Shown: piece after piece, positions 53,618 through 63,117 of the stretch
How the letters are laid out: each line of letters begins with the position of its first letter
How positions within the stretch are numbered: position 1 is the stretch's first letter
Origin: Actinopolyspora erythraea
GTDB taxonomy: Bacteria > Actinomycetota > Actinomycetes > Mycobacteriales > Pseudonocardiaceae
Direction of reading: 5' to 3'
Length of the DNA stretch: 64,000 nt
NCBI RefSeq assembly: GCF_002263515.1
Contig: NZ_CP022752.1
Span: 3,596,001-3,660,000, forward strand
The notes under the pieces: generated by a model
Databases searched by the model: none
What the model saw: only the letters and a program-made list of their open reading frames with translations
What the model was told of the DNA's origin: nothing
Program-made: the position numbers and the translations under genes

Positions 53618-56296
53618 TCACCGAAGCCTGCGGGGCCCGGAGTCGGGCGAGTCGGGCGTCGGCCCCAGCTCGAGCATCACCCCCGTCACGTAGGCCCCCG
53701 AAGGAGCCGCGAGCACCGGTTCCAACACCAGCTCGCGCACCTCGGGAAGGTCCTCGGCCAGAGTGGCCACGCGCAGCACCAGATCCTCCATAGTCTCCAG
53801 GTCGGCGGCCTGACCACCGCGGTAACCGGTGAGCATCGGTGCGGCGCGGGGAGCCCTTATCAGGGCCGAGGCATCGGTGTCGGTCAACGGCACGGCGCGA
53901 TAGGCCCGGTCACCGATGAGGTCGTTGGCCGGTCCGGCCAGCCCGAAGGACACCAGTGTCCCGAAGGAAGGATCGTCCATCAGACGGATCACGCAGGACG
54001 TCCCCTTCGGAGCCATCCGCTGCACGTAGAGCTCCGCCGTACCGGAAAGCTCGCACAGGTCCCGGTAGGCGGTCCGTACGGCGTCGGTGCTGCCGAGATC
54101 GAGCCGCACTCCCGCCAGATCCGTGCGGTGCCGGAGCCGCTCACTGGCCGACTTCAACGCCGAGGGAAGCCCGACCTCCTCGGCGGCGGCCACGGCCGAC
54201 TCCTCGTCGGAGACCCGCCGGAACGGCACCACCTCCACCCCGTAGCACGCGAGCAGGTCCACCGCCTGTTCGTCGGACAGCCGACGGACTCCCCGCCCGG
54301 TCCACTCCTCGACCGAACGACGGGCTCGCTCGACGTCGATCCCCTCGGGGCGGACGAACTCGCCCTGCGGTGCGGCACGCCAGTTCGCGTACCGCACCGC
54401 CCGGGCCAGCGCCAGCACCGCTCGTTCCGGGCTGGGGTAGGACGGGACGGAGCCGGGGCCGGGGGTGCCGTCCGGCCCCGGGACGGCGAGCTCGTCGGGC
54501 ACTCCCTCGGCGGCCAGAAAGGTGCTCACCACGGGTTTGGTGCGCAGTGTTCCCGCCTCGTGCAACGCGGTGCGCAGCTGCCTGGCGTAAGCGGTTCCCG
54601 GCACGGCCACGGGCGGCGCGAAGACGGTGACCAGGGCGTCCACTTCGCTGTTCTCGGCAGCTGCGCGCACGGCAGCGGCGAACTCCTCCGGTCCGGCGGC
54701 CGCCCCGACGTCCACGGGATCGATCACCGGACGCAACCCCTGCTCCAGGGCGGCGTCGGCGGCCAGCATCCCCAGCGCGCTCGAGTTGCCCACGATCGCC
54801 ACGCGTTCCCCGCCGGGCAGCGGCTGGTGCGCCAACAGCAGCGCGGCGTCGAACATCTGCGCCACGGACTCCACCCGGATGACGCCCGCCTGGTCGAACA
54901 GCGCCTGCACACTGGTCTCGTCGACGCGCACCGAGGTCGCCGCCAGCCCGGCCCGCACCGCGTTGCGCCCCGACTTGACCGCGATTATCGGTTTGCTCCG
55001 GCCGAGCCTGCGCGCCAGGCGGGCGAACTTGCGGGGGTTGCCGAAGGACTCCAGGTACAACAGCACCACGTCGGTGGCGGTGTCGGTCTGCCAGTACTGC
55101 AGCAGGTCGTTGCCCGAGACGTCGGCCCTGTTCCCCGCCGAGACGAACGTGGAGACCCCGAGGCCGCGTTCGGTGGCCGCCGCCAGGATCGCCACCCCCA
55201 GTGCTCCGGACTGGCAGAAGAACCCGGTTCTGCCGCGCCCCGGCAGCGTCGGGGCGAGGCTGGCGTTGAGCCGCTGCGCGGGATCGGTGTTGACCACGCC
55301 CAGCGCGTTGGGCCCTACCACGCGCATGCCGTACACCCGCGCCTGGTGAACCATGCTGCTCTCGGCCTCCCGGCCGCTGGGGCCGGCCTCGCTGAACCCC
55401 GAGCTGACGATCAGCAGCGCCTTGACCCCCTTCGCCAGGCAGGCCTCCAGCACCTCGGCCACACCACCGGCGGGTATGGCGATCACCGCCAGATCGACCT
55501 CGTCGGGGATGTCGTGCACCGAGGCGTAGGAACGCACTCCCCGCACAGCCCGGTGCTCCGGGTTGACCGGGTACACCGGGGCAGCCGAGTCCGCCCCGAG
55601 CAGGTTCGCCAACACCGCGTGCCCGATCTTGTCCGGATCGGTGGAGGCACCGATCACCGCTACCGAGCGCGGGTGCAGCAGGTTGTGCACGCTGCGGGCC
55701 TCGGCGGCCTGTTCGCGGGCCCTCGCGACGGCCACTGACTCCTCGGTCGGATCCAGCGGGAACTCCAGATGGACCAGGCCCTCCTCCATGGCACGCTTGA
55801 CCTGGTAGCCCGCGTCCCGGAACACGCGGACCATCTGGGAGTTCTCGGCGAGGACCTCGGCCACGAACCGGCTGAGACCACACTCCCGGGCGGCCGCGGC
55901 GAGGTGTTCCAACAGGATCGAACCGAGCCCCCTGCCCTGGTGCCCGTCCTGGACCACGAAGGCGACCTCGGCCGATTCGGAGCCGCTGAGCCGGTCGAAG
56001 CGCCCAACCGCGACTATGTCGTCACCCAGCAGCGCCACCAACGCCACCCGGCTGACGTAGTCGACCCGACTGAAACGGTCGACGTCCCGCTGGGGCATGC
56101 GCGGATAAGGGGAGAAGTAGCGGTAGTAGCGAGTCCGGTCGCTGAGCCTGCCGTGGAAGGCCACGAGCTGGTCGGCGTCGGCGGGAACGATCGGGCGCAG
56201 ATGGACCGTCCCCCCGTCGGAGAGGACGACATCGGCCTCCCAGTGTCGCGGGTAGGGAGCTTCTTCCCACTGCTGCCCGCTCGCGGAGTCTTCCAC
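53618..56296 (-). CDS. pat: Protein lysine acetyltransferase: GNAT domain plus NDP-forming acyl-CoA synthetase-like domains
   Basis: About 892 residues. A GNAT domain (about 25-185; FVVQDGHQGRGLGSILLEHL is the acetyl-CoA loop) precedes the CoA-binding domain (RSVAVIGASTDPDKIGHAVL), two succinyl-CoA-synthetase-like domains and an ATP-grasp domain. In active synthetases the second domain has a SHTG catalytic histidine; here the equivalent reads AATSVRVDETS, so the synthetase is dead, as in Pat/PatA regulators. It probably acetylates and inactivates acetyl-CoA synthetase. The start at GTG 56296 has GAGAGG upstream (56344 is possible). It follows acuC on the same strand. Confidence 0.88.
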   Translation of the reverse strand: MEDSASGQQWEEAPYPRHWEADVVLSDGGTVHLRPIVPADADQLVAFHGRLSDRTRYYRYFSPYPRMPQRDVDRFSRVDYVSRVALVALLGDDIVAVGRFDRLSGSESAEVAFVVQDGHQGRGLGSILLEHLAAAARECGLSRFVAEVLAENSQMVRVFRDAGYQVKRAMEEGLVHLEFPLDPTEESVAVARAREQAAEARSVHNLLHPRSVAVIGASTDPDKIGHAVLANLLGADSAAPVYPVNPEHRAVRGVRSYASVHDIPDEVDLAVIAIPAGGVAEVLEACLAKGVKALLIVSSGFSEAGPSGREAESSMVHQARVYGMRVVGPNALGVVNTDPAQRLNASLAPTLPGRGRTGFFCQSGALGVAILAAATERGLGVSTFVSAGNRADVSGNDLLQYWQTDTATDVVLLYLESFGNPRKFARLARRLGRSKPIIAVKSGRNAVRAGLAATSVRVDETSVQALFDQAGVIRVESVAQMFDAALLLAHQPLPGGERVAIVGNSSALGMLAADAALEQGLRPVIDPVDVGAAAGPEEFAAAVRAAAENSEVDALVTVFAPPVAVPGTAYARQLRTALHEAGTLRTKPVVSTFLAAEGVPDELAVPGPDGTPGPGSVPSYPSPERAVLALARAVRYANWRAAPQGEFVRPEGIDVERARRSVEEWTGRGVRRLSDEQAVDLLACYGVEVVPFRRVSDEESAVAAAEEVGLPSALKSASERLRHRTDLAGVRLDLGSTDAVRTAYRDLCELSGTAELYVQRMAPKGTSCVIRLMDDPSFGTLVSFGLAGPANDLIGDRAYRAVPLTDTDASALIRAPRAAPMLTGYRGGQAADLETMEDLVLRVATLAEDLPEVRELVLEPVLAAPSGAYVTGVMLELGPTPDSPDSGPRRLR

Positions 56297-56361
56297 CGTG
56301 AACCTCTCAGCGACTGCCCTGCAACTCGTTCGACCGAGGACCATCCGTTGCCGGGGGACGT

Positions 56362-57537
56362 TCAGTCCCTACTGTCCACGGGATCCAACCCGTGCAGCGG
56401 GAAAACGGCGTGTCGCGTGTCCCGGACAGCGGCATCCGCCGAGCACTCGACCGTCCCGTCCCACGGGGTGAATCCCGGATCGTGCCAGTCGGTCATCGAG
56501 GTGGGCAACGGCACGTTGCCCGCGACCGTGGCCGCGTGGGCGATCCAGTCGGCCGGAACGTTCCGGTGAGCCGGGACGTCCCGGTCGAGAGCCGTGGCGA
56601 GCAGGTGCGTCCAGGCTCTGGGAACGACCCGGTAGAGCGCGTACCCTCCCCCACCGAGGATCAACCACCTCCCGCCCGCGTAGCGATCGGCGAAGTCCCG
56701 CAGCGCGCGGTAGGCGGCACGCTGCCCGTCGACGGACAGCGACAGGTCGGCCAGCGGATCCTCCCGGTGCGGATCGGCCCCGCACTGGGTCACCAGCACC
56801 TGCGGGGCGAAGGCATTCAGCAGCGAGGGGACCACGGCGTGCAGCGCCCGCGCCCATCCCGCGTCGTCGGTACCGGGGGGCAGCGCCACGTTCACCGACT
56901 CGCCCTTCGCCGCCCCGTCGCCGACCTCCGTGGGAAACCCCGTGCCGGGCCACAAGGTGTGGGGGTGCTGGTGCAGCGAGATCGTCATCACCCTGGGGTC
57001 GTCCCGGAAGGCCGCCTGCACCCCGTCGCCGTGGTGCACGTCGATGTCCAGGTAGGCGATCCGTTCCACCCCGTTGGACAGCATCCAGGCGATGGCCACC
57101 GCGCAGTCGTTGTACACGCAGAACCCGGCGGCGCTGTCGGCCATGGCGTGGTGCAGCCCGCCCGCCAGGTTGACGGCCCGGTTCGCCCGCCCGGAGACGA
57201 TCTGTTCCGCCGCCGTTATCGAGGCCCCGGCCACCAGCGCCGAGGCCTCATGCATCCCTTCGAAGACCGGATTGTCCGCGGTACCGAGGCCGTGGCCCAC
57301 GTCCGGTCCCTCGCTCGGCGCGGCACGAACTGCCGCCAGATAGCCGGGTGTGTGGCTCCGTTCGAGTTCGATCTCGTCCGCCTGCCGAGGGACCAGCGGC
57401 CGCACGCCGTCGAGCACTCCCAACGAACGCGCCAGTCGCATCGTCAGGTCCAGCCGGACCGGGTGCAGCGGATGATCACCACCCAGGTCGTAGGACAGCA
57501 AGGAGTCGTCCCAGACAACCGCGCACTCGTTGCTCAT
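56362..57537 (-). CDS. acuC: AcuC-type histone deacetylase-family protein deacetylase
   Basis: A 391-residue zinc-dependent class I HDAC-like enzyme. GLHHAMADSAAGFCVYNDCA carries the active-site His pair, YLDIDVHHGDGVQ provides zinc-binding Asp and His, and GADPHREDPLADLSLSVDG the second Asp. ILGGGGYALYRVVPRAW is the final catalytic loop with Tyr. It removes acetyl groups from lysines, reversing the acetyltransferase encoded by the next gene. It starts at ATG 57537 (57558 also possible). The pat and acuC genes are 65 bp apart on the same strand. Confidence 0.93.
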   Translation of the reverse strand: MSNECAVVWDDSLLSYDLGGDHPLHPVRLDLTMRLARSLGVLDGVRPLVPRQADEIELERSHTPGYLAAVRAAPSEGPDVGHGLGTADNPVFEGMHEASALVAGASITAAEQIVSGRANRAVNLAGGLHHAMADSAAGFCVYNDCAVAIAWMLSNGVERIAYLDIDVHHGDGVQAAFRDDPRVMTISLHQHPHTLWPGTGFPTEVGDGAAKGESVNVALPPGTDDAGWARALHAVVPSLLNAFAPQVLVTQCGADPHREDPLADLSLSVDGQRAAYRALRDFADRYAGGRWLILGGGGYALYRVVPRAWTHLLATALDRDVPAHRNVPADWIAHAATVAGNVPLPTSMTDWHDPGFTPWDGTVECSADAAVRDTRHAVFPLHGLDPVDSRD

Positions 57538-57582
57538 GGTTGGGAAGCTACCCGCCACGACGGCATCGACACATCCGTTCGA

Positions 57583-58437
57583 TCACCCCGGTTCGGCTCC
57601 GGTGACGACGGGGCGCTCCGGCGAGGACGACCACTCCGACCACGAGCCCGGGTAGAGCACCGCCGGGTTCTCCGGACCACGCAGCCCCGCGTGCTCCAAC
57701 GCGAGAACCACCGAGCAGGCGTTGATCCCCGACCCGCAGTACGCTCCCACATCCTCGTTCCCGGTGACGCCGAGCTCGGTGAAGCGCTTCGCCAGTTCCG
57801 CGGGTGAGCGCCACGCTCCGTCGGCCACGTGCTCGGCCGCCGGAGCGTTGTACGCACCGGGGACGTGCCCGGCGCGTGGGTCCACCGGTTCGGTCTCACC
57901 CCTGTAGCGCTCCCCGGCCCTTGCGTCCAGCAGAACACCGGTGCGCGCCAGTCGCCGCGCTCCGTCGGCGTCGGTCACCGGCATGTTTCCGGGACGGACC
58001 ACGAAGTCTCCCGGGACGGGGTCCGGAACCTCGGTGGTCACCGGCAGTCCGGCCGCCACCCACGCCGCGAACCCGCCGTCCAGCACGAACGCGCGGGAGT
58101 GCCCCGCCCAGCGCAACAACCACCAGGCTCGCGCCGCCACCGAACCGTCACCCGAGTCGTAGACGACCACCGGCCGGTGGGCATCCACCCCCGCCCCGCG
58201 AAGCGCCCGTTGCAGGACCTCGGGCTCCGGCAACGGATGACGTCCTCCGTCCGCGCCTCCCGGTGGGGCCGCCAACTCGGTTTCCACGTCGACGAACAGC
58301 GCTCCGGGCAGATGCCTCTCGGCGTACTCCTCGGCACCCGCGGGCCCCAGCAGGTTCCAGCGAACGTCCAGCACGGTGGGGGCCTCGGTCCCGGCGAGCT
58401 CCGATTCGAGCCGACGGGGCGTGATCAGCGGAGTCAT
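57583..58437 (-). CDS. sseA: Thiosulfate/3-mercaptopyruvate sulfurtransferase (SseA-like rhodanese)
   Basis: A 284-residue protein with two rhodanese domains. The N-terminal domain (about 1-125; LDVRWNLLGP, HLPGALFVDVETEL) is inactive. The C-terminal one carries the active Cys in AYCGSGINACSVVLALEHAG, where CGSGI replaces the CRxGx[RT] loop and favours mercaptopyruvate over thiosulfate. It moves sulfur to thiols or cyanide. It lies 45 bp upstream of acuC on the same strand and may be in the same transcript. Confidence 0.9.
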   Translation of the reverse strand: MTPLITPRRLESELAGTEAPTVLDVRWNLLGPAGAEEYAERHLPGALFVDVETELAAPPGGADGGRHPLPEPEVLQRALRGAGVDAHRPVVVYDSGDGSVAARAWWLLRWAGHSRAFVLDGGFAAWVAAGLPVTTEVPDPVPGDFVVRPGNMPVTDADGARRLARTGVLLDARAGERYRGETEPVDPRAGHVPGAYNAPAAEHVADGAWRSPAELAKRFTELGVTGNEDVGAYCGSGINACSVVLALEHAGLRGPENPAVLYPGSWSEWSSSPERPVVTGAEPG

Positions 58438-58750
58438 TCGAACCTCCGTTTCGGTTCAGGTGGTCCCATCATCGCTCGGAACACGACGGGCCCGGCCGCA
58501 CGGCCCGCCGTGTGGGAGGGCCCGGACCGACGCCCGGGGGCGGAACACCGGAGCACGGCCGCTCGGGGCCCGCGGGTTGCGGGCGGGGGACCTTCCGGGG
58601 CGCGTGCAGTCGGACCACTCGTCGGTCCCGAGCTCGGCCGAGGGACGAGATCCCCGGAGGGCTCGGACGGTGACCGATGACTCCGACCGGGCAACCGCCG
58701 TCGACCTCCGTCCGGGCTAGCATTGGGGGTGGACCGAATGGGGAGCTGGC
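58438..58750. other. Divergent region between sseA and ideR
   Basis: About 310 bp, no gene seen. TAGCAT (58718-58723) is a plausible -10 for ideR. I looked for an IdeR iron box (TTAGGTTAGGCTAACC type) and found none. Confidence 0.45.
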
Positions 58751-59446
58751 GTGAACGATCTCATCGATACCACCGAGATGTACCTCAAGACGATTTACGA
58801 ACTTGAGGAAGAGGGGCTCGTCCCGCTCCGAGCTCGCATCGCGGAGCGGTTGGAACAGAGCGGGCCGACCGTCAGCCAGACCGTGGCCCGGATGGAACGG
58901 GACGGGCTGCTGTCGGTCGCCGAGGACCGGCATCTGGAACTGACCAAGGCCGGCCGGGAACGAGCGATCGGTGTCATGCGCAAGCACCGCCTGGCCGAAC
59001 GCCTGCTGGTCGACGTCATCGGTCTGGAGTGGGAGCACGTACACAGCGAGGCGTGTCGTTGGGAGCACGTGATGAGCGAGGCGGTGGAGCGCAAGCTCGT
59101 CAACCTGCTCGGGGCACCGAGCACCTCCCCCTACGGAAACCCCATTCCGGGACTGGACGACCTGGGCGTCGGTGACGGGGCGCCCGAAGTGGACACCGAA
59201 CTGCAACGCGTGGACGAGATAGCCCGCAACGGCGGGGGGCGCGCGCTGGTGTGCAGGATCGCCGAGCACGTGCAGCTGGATCCCGAGCTGATGAACTCGT
59301 TGAAGACCGTGGACGTGATCCCCGGTAACGACATCGAGATAGTCTCCGTGGTCGGCAGCAACAAACCGATCGACGTACGAGGCACCTCAGGGACCACGCA
59401 GCTGCCGCCGTCCGTCGCGCACGCCGTTCTGGTCCGGCCGCGGTGA
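58751..59446 (+). CDS. ideR: Iron-dependent repressor IdeR (DtxR family)
   Basis: A 231-residue DtxR/IdeR protein. The HTH domain covers residues 1-65. The regulatory metal site is intact: Met10, Cys102, Glu105 and His106 (EACRWEHVMSEAVE), at the same numbering as DtxR. The SH3-like C-terminal domain is present. With iron it represses uptake genes and controls storage genes. The GTG start follows GGGAGCT. Its stop overlaps the galactokinase start (GTGA), an unusual coupling of iron control and sugar metabolism. Confidence 0.96.
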   Translation: MNDLIDTTEMYLKTIYELEEEGLVPLRARIAERLEQSGPTVSQTVARMERDGLLSVAEDRHLELTKAGRERAIGVMRKHRLAERLLVDVIGLEWEHVHSEACRWEHVMSEAVERKLVNLLGAPSTSPYGNPIPGLDDLGVGDGAPEVDTELQRVDEIARNGGGRALVCRIAEHVQLDPELMNSLKTVDVIPGNDIEIVSVVGSNKPIDVRGTSGTTQLPPSVAHAVLVRPR

Positions 59447-60624
59447 GCGGGGCGGCGGAACGAGCCACGAAGGCCTTCGTGGCGGAGCACCGGGCGGATC
59501 CCGACGCGGTCTGGTCGGCTCCCGGCAGGGTCAACCTGATCGGCGAGCACACCGACTACAACGACGGCTACGTGTTCCCGTTCGCGCTGCCGCACCGCAC
59601 CGCGGTGGCCGCGCGAAGGCGGGACGACGGCCTGCTGACGATAGCGACGCACGGCTCGGACGGGACGTTGCAGCGCGCCGGAACGTTGTCGCTGGAGGCT
59701 CTCGAACCGGGGGAAGCCGGCGGGTGGGCGAACTACCCGGCGGGGGTCGCCTGGGCACTCCGGGAGTCCGGGATCACGCTGCCCGGTGCGGATCTGGTCG
59801 TCGCCGGGGATGTTCCCACCGGAGCGGGGCTGTCCTCCTCGGCGGCGCTGGAGTGCGCCACCGCGCTGGCCCTGCTGGACACGGCGGGGCGGGCTCTCGA
59901 CGGGCCGGAGGCACCGGAGGTCATGGACATCGCCCGGTGGACCCGGCGGGCCGAGAACGAGTTCGTCGGGGCGCCGACCGGGCTGCTGGACCAAACCGCC
60001 TCGCTTCGCTGCGAACCGGCCCACGCTCTCTTCTTCGACGTACGTTCGGGCGAGACCGCGCAGATCCCGTTCGACGCGGCGGGCAGCGGGCTGGAAGTGC
60101 TGGTCGTCGACACCCGGGCGAACCACTCGCACAGCGAGTCCGGTTACGGGGATCGGCGGAAGGGGTGCGAGCAGGCGGCCGAACTGCTCGGTGTTCCCGC
60201 CCTGCGGGACGTGGCCGCCGCCGAGCTGGAATCGAGCCTGCGGGAGATCCCCGAGCGGTTGCGCCCGTTGGTGCGGCACGTGGTGACCGAGAACGACAGG
60301 GTGCTGGAGACGCTGCGGCGACTTCGGCGGGGCGAACTCACCGAGGTCGGTGAGCTGCTGACCGCTTCGCACCGGAGCCTGCGGGACGACTACCGGGTCT
60401 CCTGCGAGGAACTCGACGTCGCCGTCGAGGCGGCGCTGGAATCGGGCGCGTTGGGGGCCCGGATGACCGGGGGCGGTTTCGGGGGATCGGCGATCGCGTT
60501 GGTCTCCTCCGAGCTGCGCCCCCGGACGGAGCGGGCCGTCAGCGAGGCGTTCGAACGGCACGGCTTCACCGCACCACGGCTGTTCACCACCGTCCCCTCT
60601 TCGGGAGCGGGACGGGAGTCGTAG
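59443..60624 (+). CDS. galK: Galactokinase
   Basis: A 393-residue GHMP kinase. The substrate motif GRVNLIGEHTDYNDGYVFPF and the ATP loop VPTGAGLSSSAALE are intact, with the catalytic Asp in GLLDQTASL and MTGGGFGGSAIAL near the end. It phosphorylates galactose to galactose-1-phosphate. The GTG start overlaps ideR. No galT is present in the window; galE follows 99 bp later, so the Leloir set is incomplete here. Confidence 0.95.
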   Translation: MSGAAERATKAFVAEHRADPDAVWSAPGRVNLIGEHTDYNDGYVFPFALPHRTAVAARRRDDGLLTIATHGSDGTLQRAGTLSLEALEPGEAGGWANYPAGVAWALRESGITLPGADLVVAGDVPTGAGLSSSAALECATALALLDTAGRALDGPEAPEVMDIARWTRRAENEFVGAPTGLLDQTASLRCEPAHALFFDVRSGETAQIPFDAAGSGLEVLVVDTRANHSHSESGYGDRRKGCEQAAELLGVPALRDVAAAELESSLREIPERLRPLVRHVVTENDRVLETLRRLRRGELTEVGELLTASHRSLRDDYRVSCEELDVAVEAALESGALGARMTGGGFGGSAIALVSSELRPRTERAVSEAFERHGFTAPRLFTTVPSSGAGRES

Positions 60625-60723
60625 GCGCTCCGGGACCCGTTCAGCGGAGGCCGGTGCGCCTCGGGAGACGTGTCGGAAGTCGGCCTTGGTTGTGAATCGA
60701 TACCGCCGGGAGGGAAAGCAACG

Positions 60724-61683
60724 GTGAAACTGCTGGTAACCGGAGGCGCTGGGTACGTGGGCAGTGTTTGCGCCGCCCGGCTGCTCGAAGCGGGCCACGA
60801 GGTGGTGGTACTCGACGATCTGTCCACCGGGCACGCCGACGCCGTGCCCGAGGGGTGTCGGCTGGTGACCGGCGACGTCGCCGAGCGTGCCGGGGAGGTT
60901 CTCGCCGAGGGCTTCGACGGTGTACTGCACTTCGCGGCCAAGTCGTTGGTGGCCGAGTCGATGCGGGACCCGGCACGTTACTGGCACGGCAACGTGCTCA
61001 CCTCGGTACGCCTGCTGGACGCGATGCGTGAGCACGACGTCACGCGGATCGTGTTCTCCTCGACCGCGGCGGTCTACGGACAGCCCGAGTCGGTCCCGAT
61101 CACCGAAGAGGCGCCGACCCGCCCCACCAATCCCTACGGGGCCACCAAACTGGCCATCGACCACGCCATCACCTCCTACGCCACCGCCTACGGTCTGGCG
61201 GCCACGAGCCTGCGCTACTTCAACGTCGCGGGCGCCTACGCCGGGCTGGGCGAACGGCACACCGTGGAGACTCACCTGATTCCGATCGTTCTCGAAGCGG
61301 CACGCGGACTGCGGGAGCAGGTCCACATCGCGGGGGACGACTGGCCGACCCCGGACGGCACGTGCGTGCGGGACTACATCCACGTCCGCGACCTCGCGGA
61401 AGCGCACGTGCTGGCGTTGGAGAAGTCCCTGCCGGGCGACCACCGCATCTACAACCTCGGCAACGGCACGGGGTTCTCGGTCAGGCAGGTCATCGACGCC
61501 TGTCGCGACGTGACGGGCAGGCGGATCCCCGCGGAAGTGGCGGAACGCCGTCCCGGTGACCCCGCCACCCTGGTGGCTTCGAGTGAACGGGCCCAGCAGG
61601 AGCTGGGGTGGTATCCGCAACGCCGCGAGATCGAGGAGATCGTGCGCGACGCGTGGGAGTTCGTCCGCGACGACAGGGGCTGA
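60724..61683 (+). CDS. galE: UDP-glucose 4-epimerase
   Basis: A 319-residue short-chain dehydrogenase-type epimerase. The NAD motif TGGAGYVGS starts at residue 6, the catalytic Ser-Tyr-Lys are in [11 protein letters not shown] and [12 protein letters not shown], and LRYFNVAGA forms the sugar-binding region. It interconverts UDP-glucose and UDP-galactose. GGGAGGG lies eight bases before the GTG. It is on the same strand as galK and probably co-transcribed, though 99 bp separate them. Confidence 0.95.
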   Translation: MKLLVTGGAGYVGSVCAARLLEAGHEVVVLDDLSTGHADAVPEGCRLVTGDVAERAGEVLAEGFDGVLHFAAKSLVAESMRDPARYWHGNVLTSVRLLDAMREHDVTRIVFSSTAAVYGQPESVPITEEAPTRPTNPYGATKLAIDHAITSYATAYGLAATSLRYFNVAGAYAGLGERHTVETHLIPIVLEAARGLREQVHIAGDDWPTPDGTCVRDYIHVRDLAEAHVLALEKSLPGDHRIYNLGNGTGFSVRQVIDACRDVTGRRIPAEVAERRPGDPATLVASSERAQQELGWYPQRREIEEIVRDAWEFVRDDRG

Positions 61684-61695
61684 GCGAGGTCTCCA

Positions 61696-61747
61696 CCCGG
61701 GGCCGCGTGGCCGTTCCGGCGCACGGGAGGTTTCCGTCGGCCCCGGG
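61696..61747. terminator. Long-loop hairpin between galE and DUF4192
   Basis: CCCGGGGCC (61696-61704) and GGCCCCGGG (61739-61747) are perfect nine-base inverted repeats with a 34-base loop, lying between convergent genes. A termination role is inferred from position. Confidence 0.35.
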
Positions 61748-61820
61748 CACGCCCGATCGGCGGACTTCTCGAACAGCCGGGCAGCTGGAGCACCATCCGC
61801 CGGGGTGCTCCTCGCCGGAA

Positions 61821-62912
61821 TCAGGTTTCCTCCTGCTCGATCATCATCCGCGCGTCCGCCGCCGTGTCGCGCACCACCACCGCGAGCTCCCGAGGACTGA
61901 TACCGGAGTCCAGCGCCCGCCGCAGCAGTTCTCCCAACCGGTGTGCCGGCCTGGTGTTCTCGACCCGTTCCAGCGCGACGCTCGCCAGTGCTCCGTCGCC
62001 CCGCAGGTAGGCGGAGAAGGCCAGCAGCGCGGCGACGTCGGCGACCTCGGGCTCGGGTGCCTTCCGCACGAGCGTGAACCACAGCTGTTCGGCCGCGCGG
62101 GACCACGGGGTCAACGCGGCGCCCATGGCGAGATCGCGCACGCGGTAGTCGGACAGCGCCACCAGCACCCGCAGCAGGTCCTCCTCGGTAAGCGGACTGC
62201 CGCGCGCGGTGCGGCGAATCGCACCGAAGACCGCCTCGGTGTCGGCGGCGCACGTGGCCGCCTCACCCCGGTGGGGTTCGGCCTCGTCCTGCAGAAGGTT
62301 CAGCTTCGCTGACCAACGGGCCCGGAGCTCCGAGGATTCCGGGGTCAACGTCGCGGCGAGCTCCTGCCTGCTGGAGAACGTTACCGCTCCGGTGACGGCC
62401 AGCTCGGCCGCCAGCTGCGAGGAAGCGGGATCGGGCGTCATGCCCTCCCACCGCTCGCCGTAGCAGCGCCAGACCCCGTCCGGGCGGACCTCGGGAGTCC
62501 AGAGTGCTCGTACGAGTGGTATGCCCGCTTCGCGCAGCCCCTCCCGCAGGGTCTCCACCAGTTCGGACCGCGGTGGAGGGCCGGGGGGTTCCTGGTGCGG
62601 AGCTGGTGGGCGGGAACAGGCGGGATCCGCCTCCTCCTGGGAACCGCCACCCACGACCGCCCCTATCACCCCGTCGGGAGCGTCGTGCGAGATCGGCCCC
62701 TCCACCAACTCCCGCACCAGTTCGTGGCGACGCCGCGGTTCGGGGAGATCCACTCGTGCGGTCAGCCCCAGCCGCGAGACCTCCGGTCCACCGTGCAGCG
62801 TGGTCAGCACCAGCGAGTCCCGGGGGTAGAACCCGAGCAGGTGCGGGATCGCCGCCACGTACTCCTGCGGAGCCGAGAGCCGGACAGTGCGTTGTTTCGC
62901 GGTAGAACCCAT
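61821..62912 (-). CDS. DUF4192 family protein
   Basis: A 363-residue actinobacterial protein of unknown function. The N-terminus has the family signature (RLSAPQEYVAAIPHLLGFYP, RDSLVLTTLHGG), followed by RLGLTARVDLPEP and a proline-rich insertion at about 100-115. A helical C-terminal half includes FSAYLRGDGALASVALERVE and SGISPRELAVVV. There are no membrane segments. The ATG at 62912 is preceded by GGGTTCTACC. It is convergent with galE. Confidence 0.87.
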   Translation of the reverse strand: MGSTAKQRTVRLSAPQEYVAAIPHLLGFYPRDSLVLTTLHGGPEVSRLGLTARVDLPEPRRRHELVRELVEGPISHDAPDGVIGAVVGGGSQEEADPACSRPPAPHQEPPGPPPRSELVETLREGLREAGIPLVRALWTPEVRPDGVWRCYGERWEGMTPDPASSQLAAELAVTGAVTFSSRQELAATLTPESSELRARWSAKLNLLQDEAEPHRGEAATCAADTEAVFGAIRRTARGSPLTEEDLLRVLVALSDYRVRDLAMGAALTPWSRAAEQLWFTLVRKAPEPEVADVAALLAFSAYLRGDGALASVALERVENTRPAHRLGELLRRALDSGISPRELAVVVRDTAADARMMIEQEET

Positions 62913-63117
62913 GCCTCCAACGTCGGCGTCCGGAAGCGGTGACGAAAAGTCGGATTCCCTCGGCTGTGGAAGGTCCGGGGGACTGTGCACAACGGGCTCG
63001 CCCGGACGGGCCGGGGCACGGCCCGGCTGCGGCCGGCACCGGGCCGTGCTCGGTCGCCGCACCAGCGGCGGGAGGTGCTCCGCGTCCCAGGAGAACGCGG
63101 AACGCCGGAAGAGCCCC

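Noticed and set aside
58438..58750. Possible IdeR iron box in front of ideR
   Set aside because: No TTAGGTTAGGCTAACC-like dyad is present.
59131..62253. A 1040-codon minus-strand open frame across galK and galE
   Set aside because: Shadow of GC-rich genes on the other strand; composition is Arg/Gly/His-rich and galK, galE and ideR are certain.
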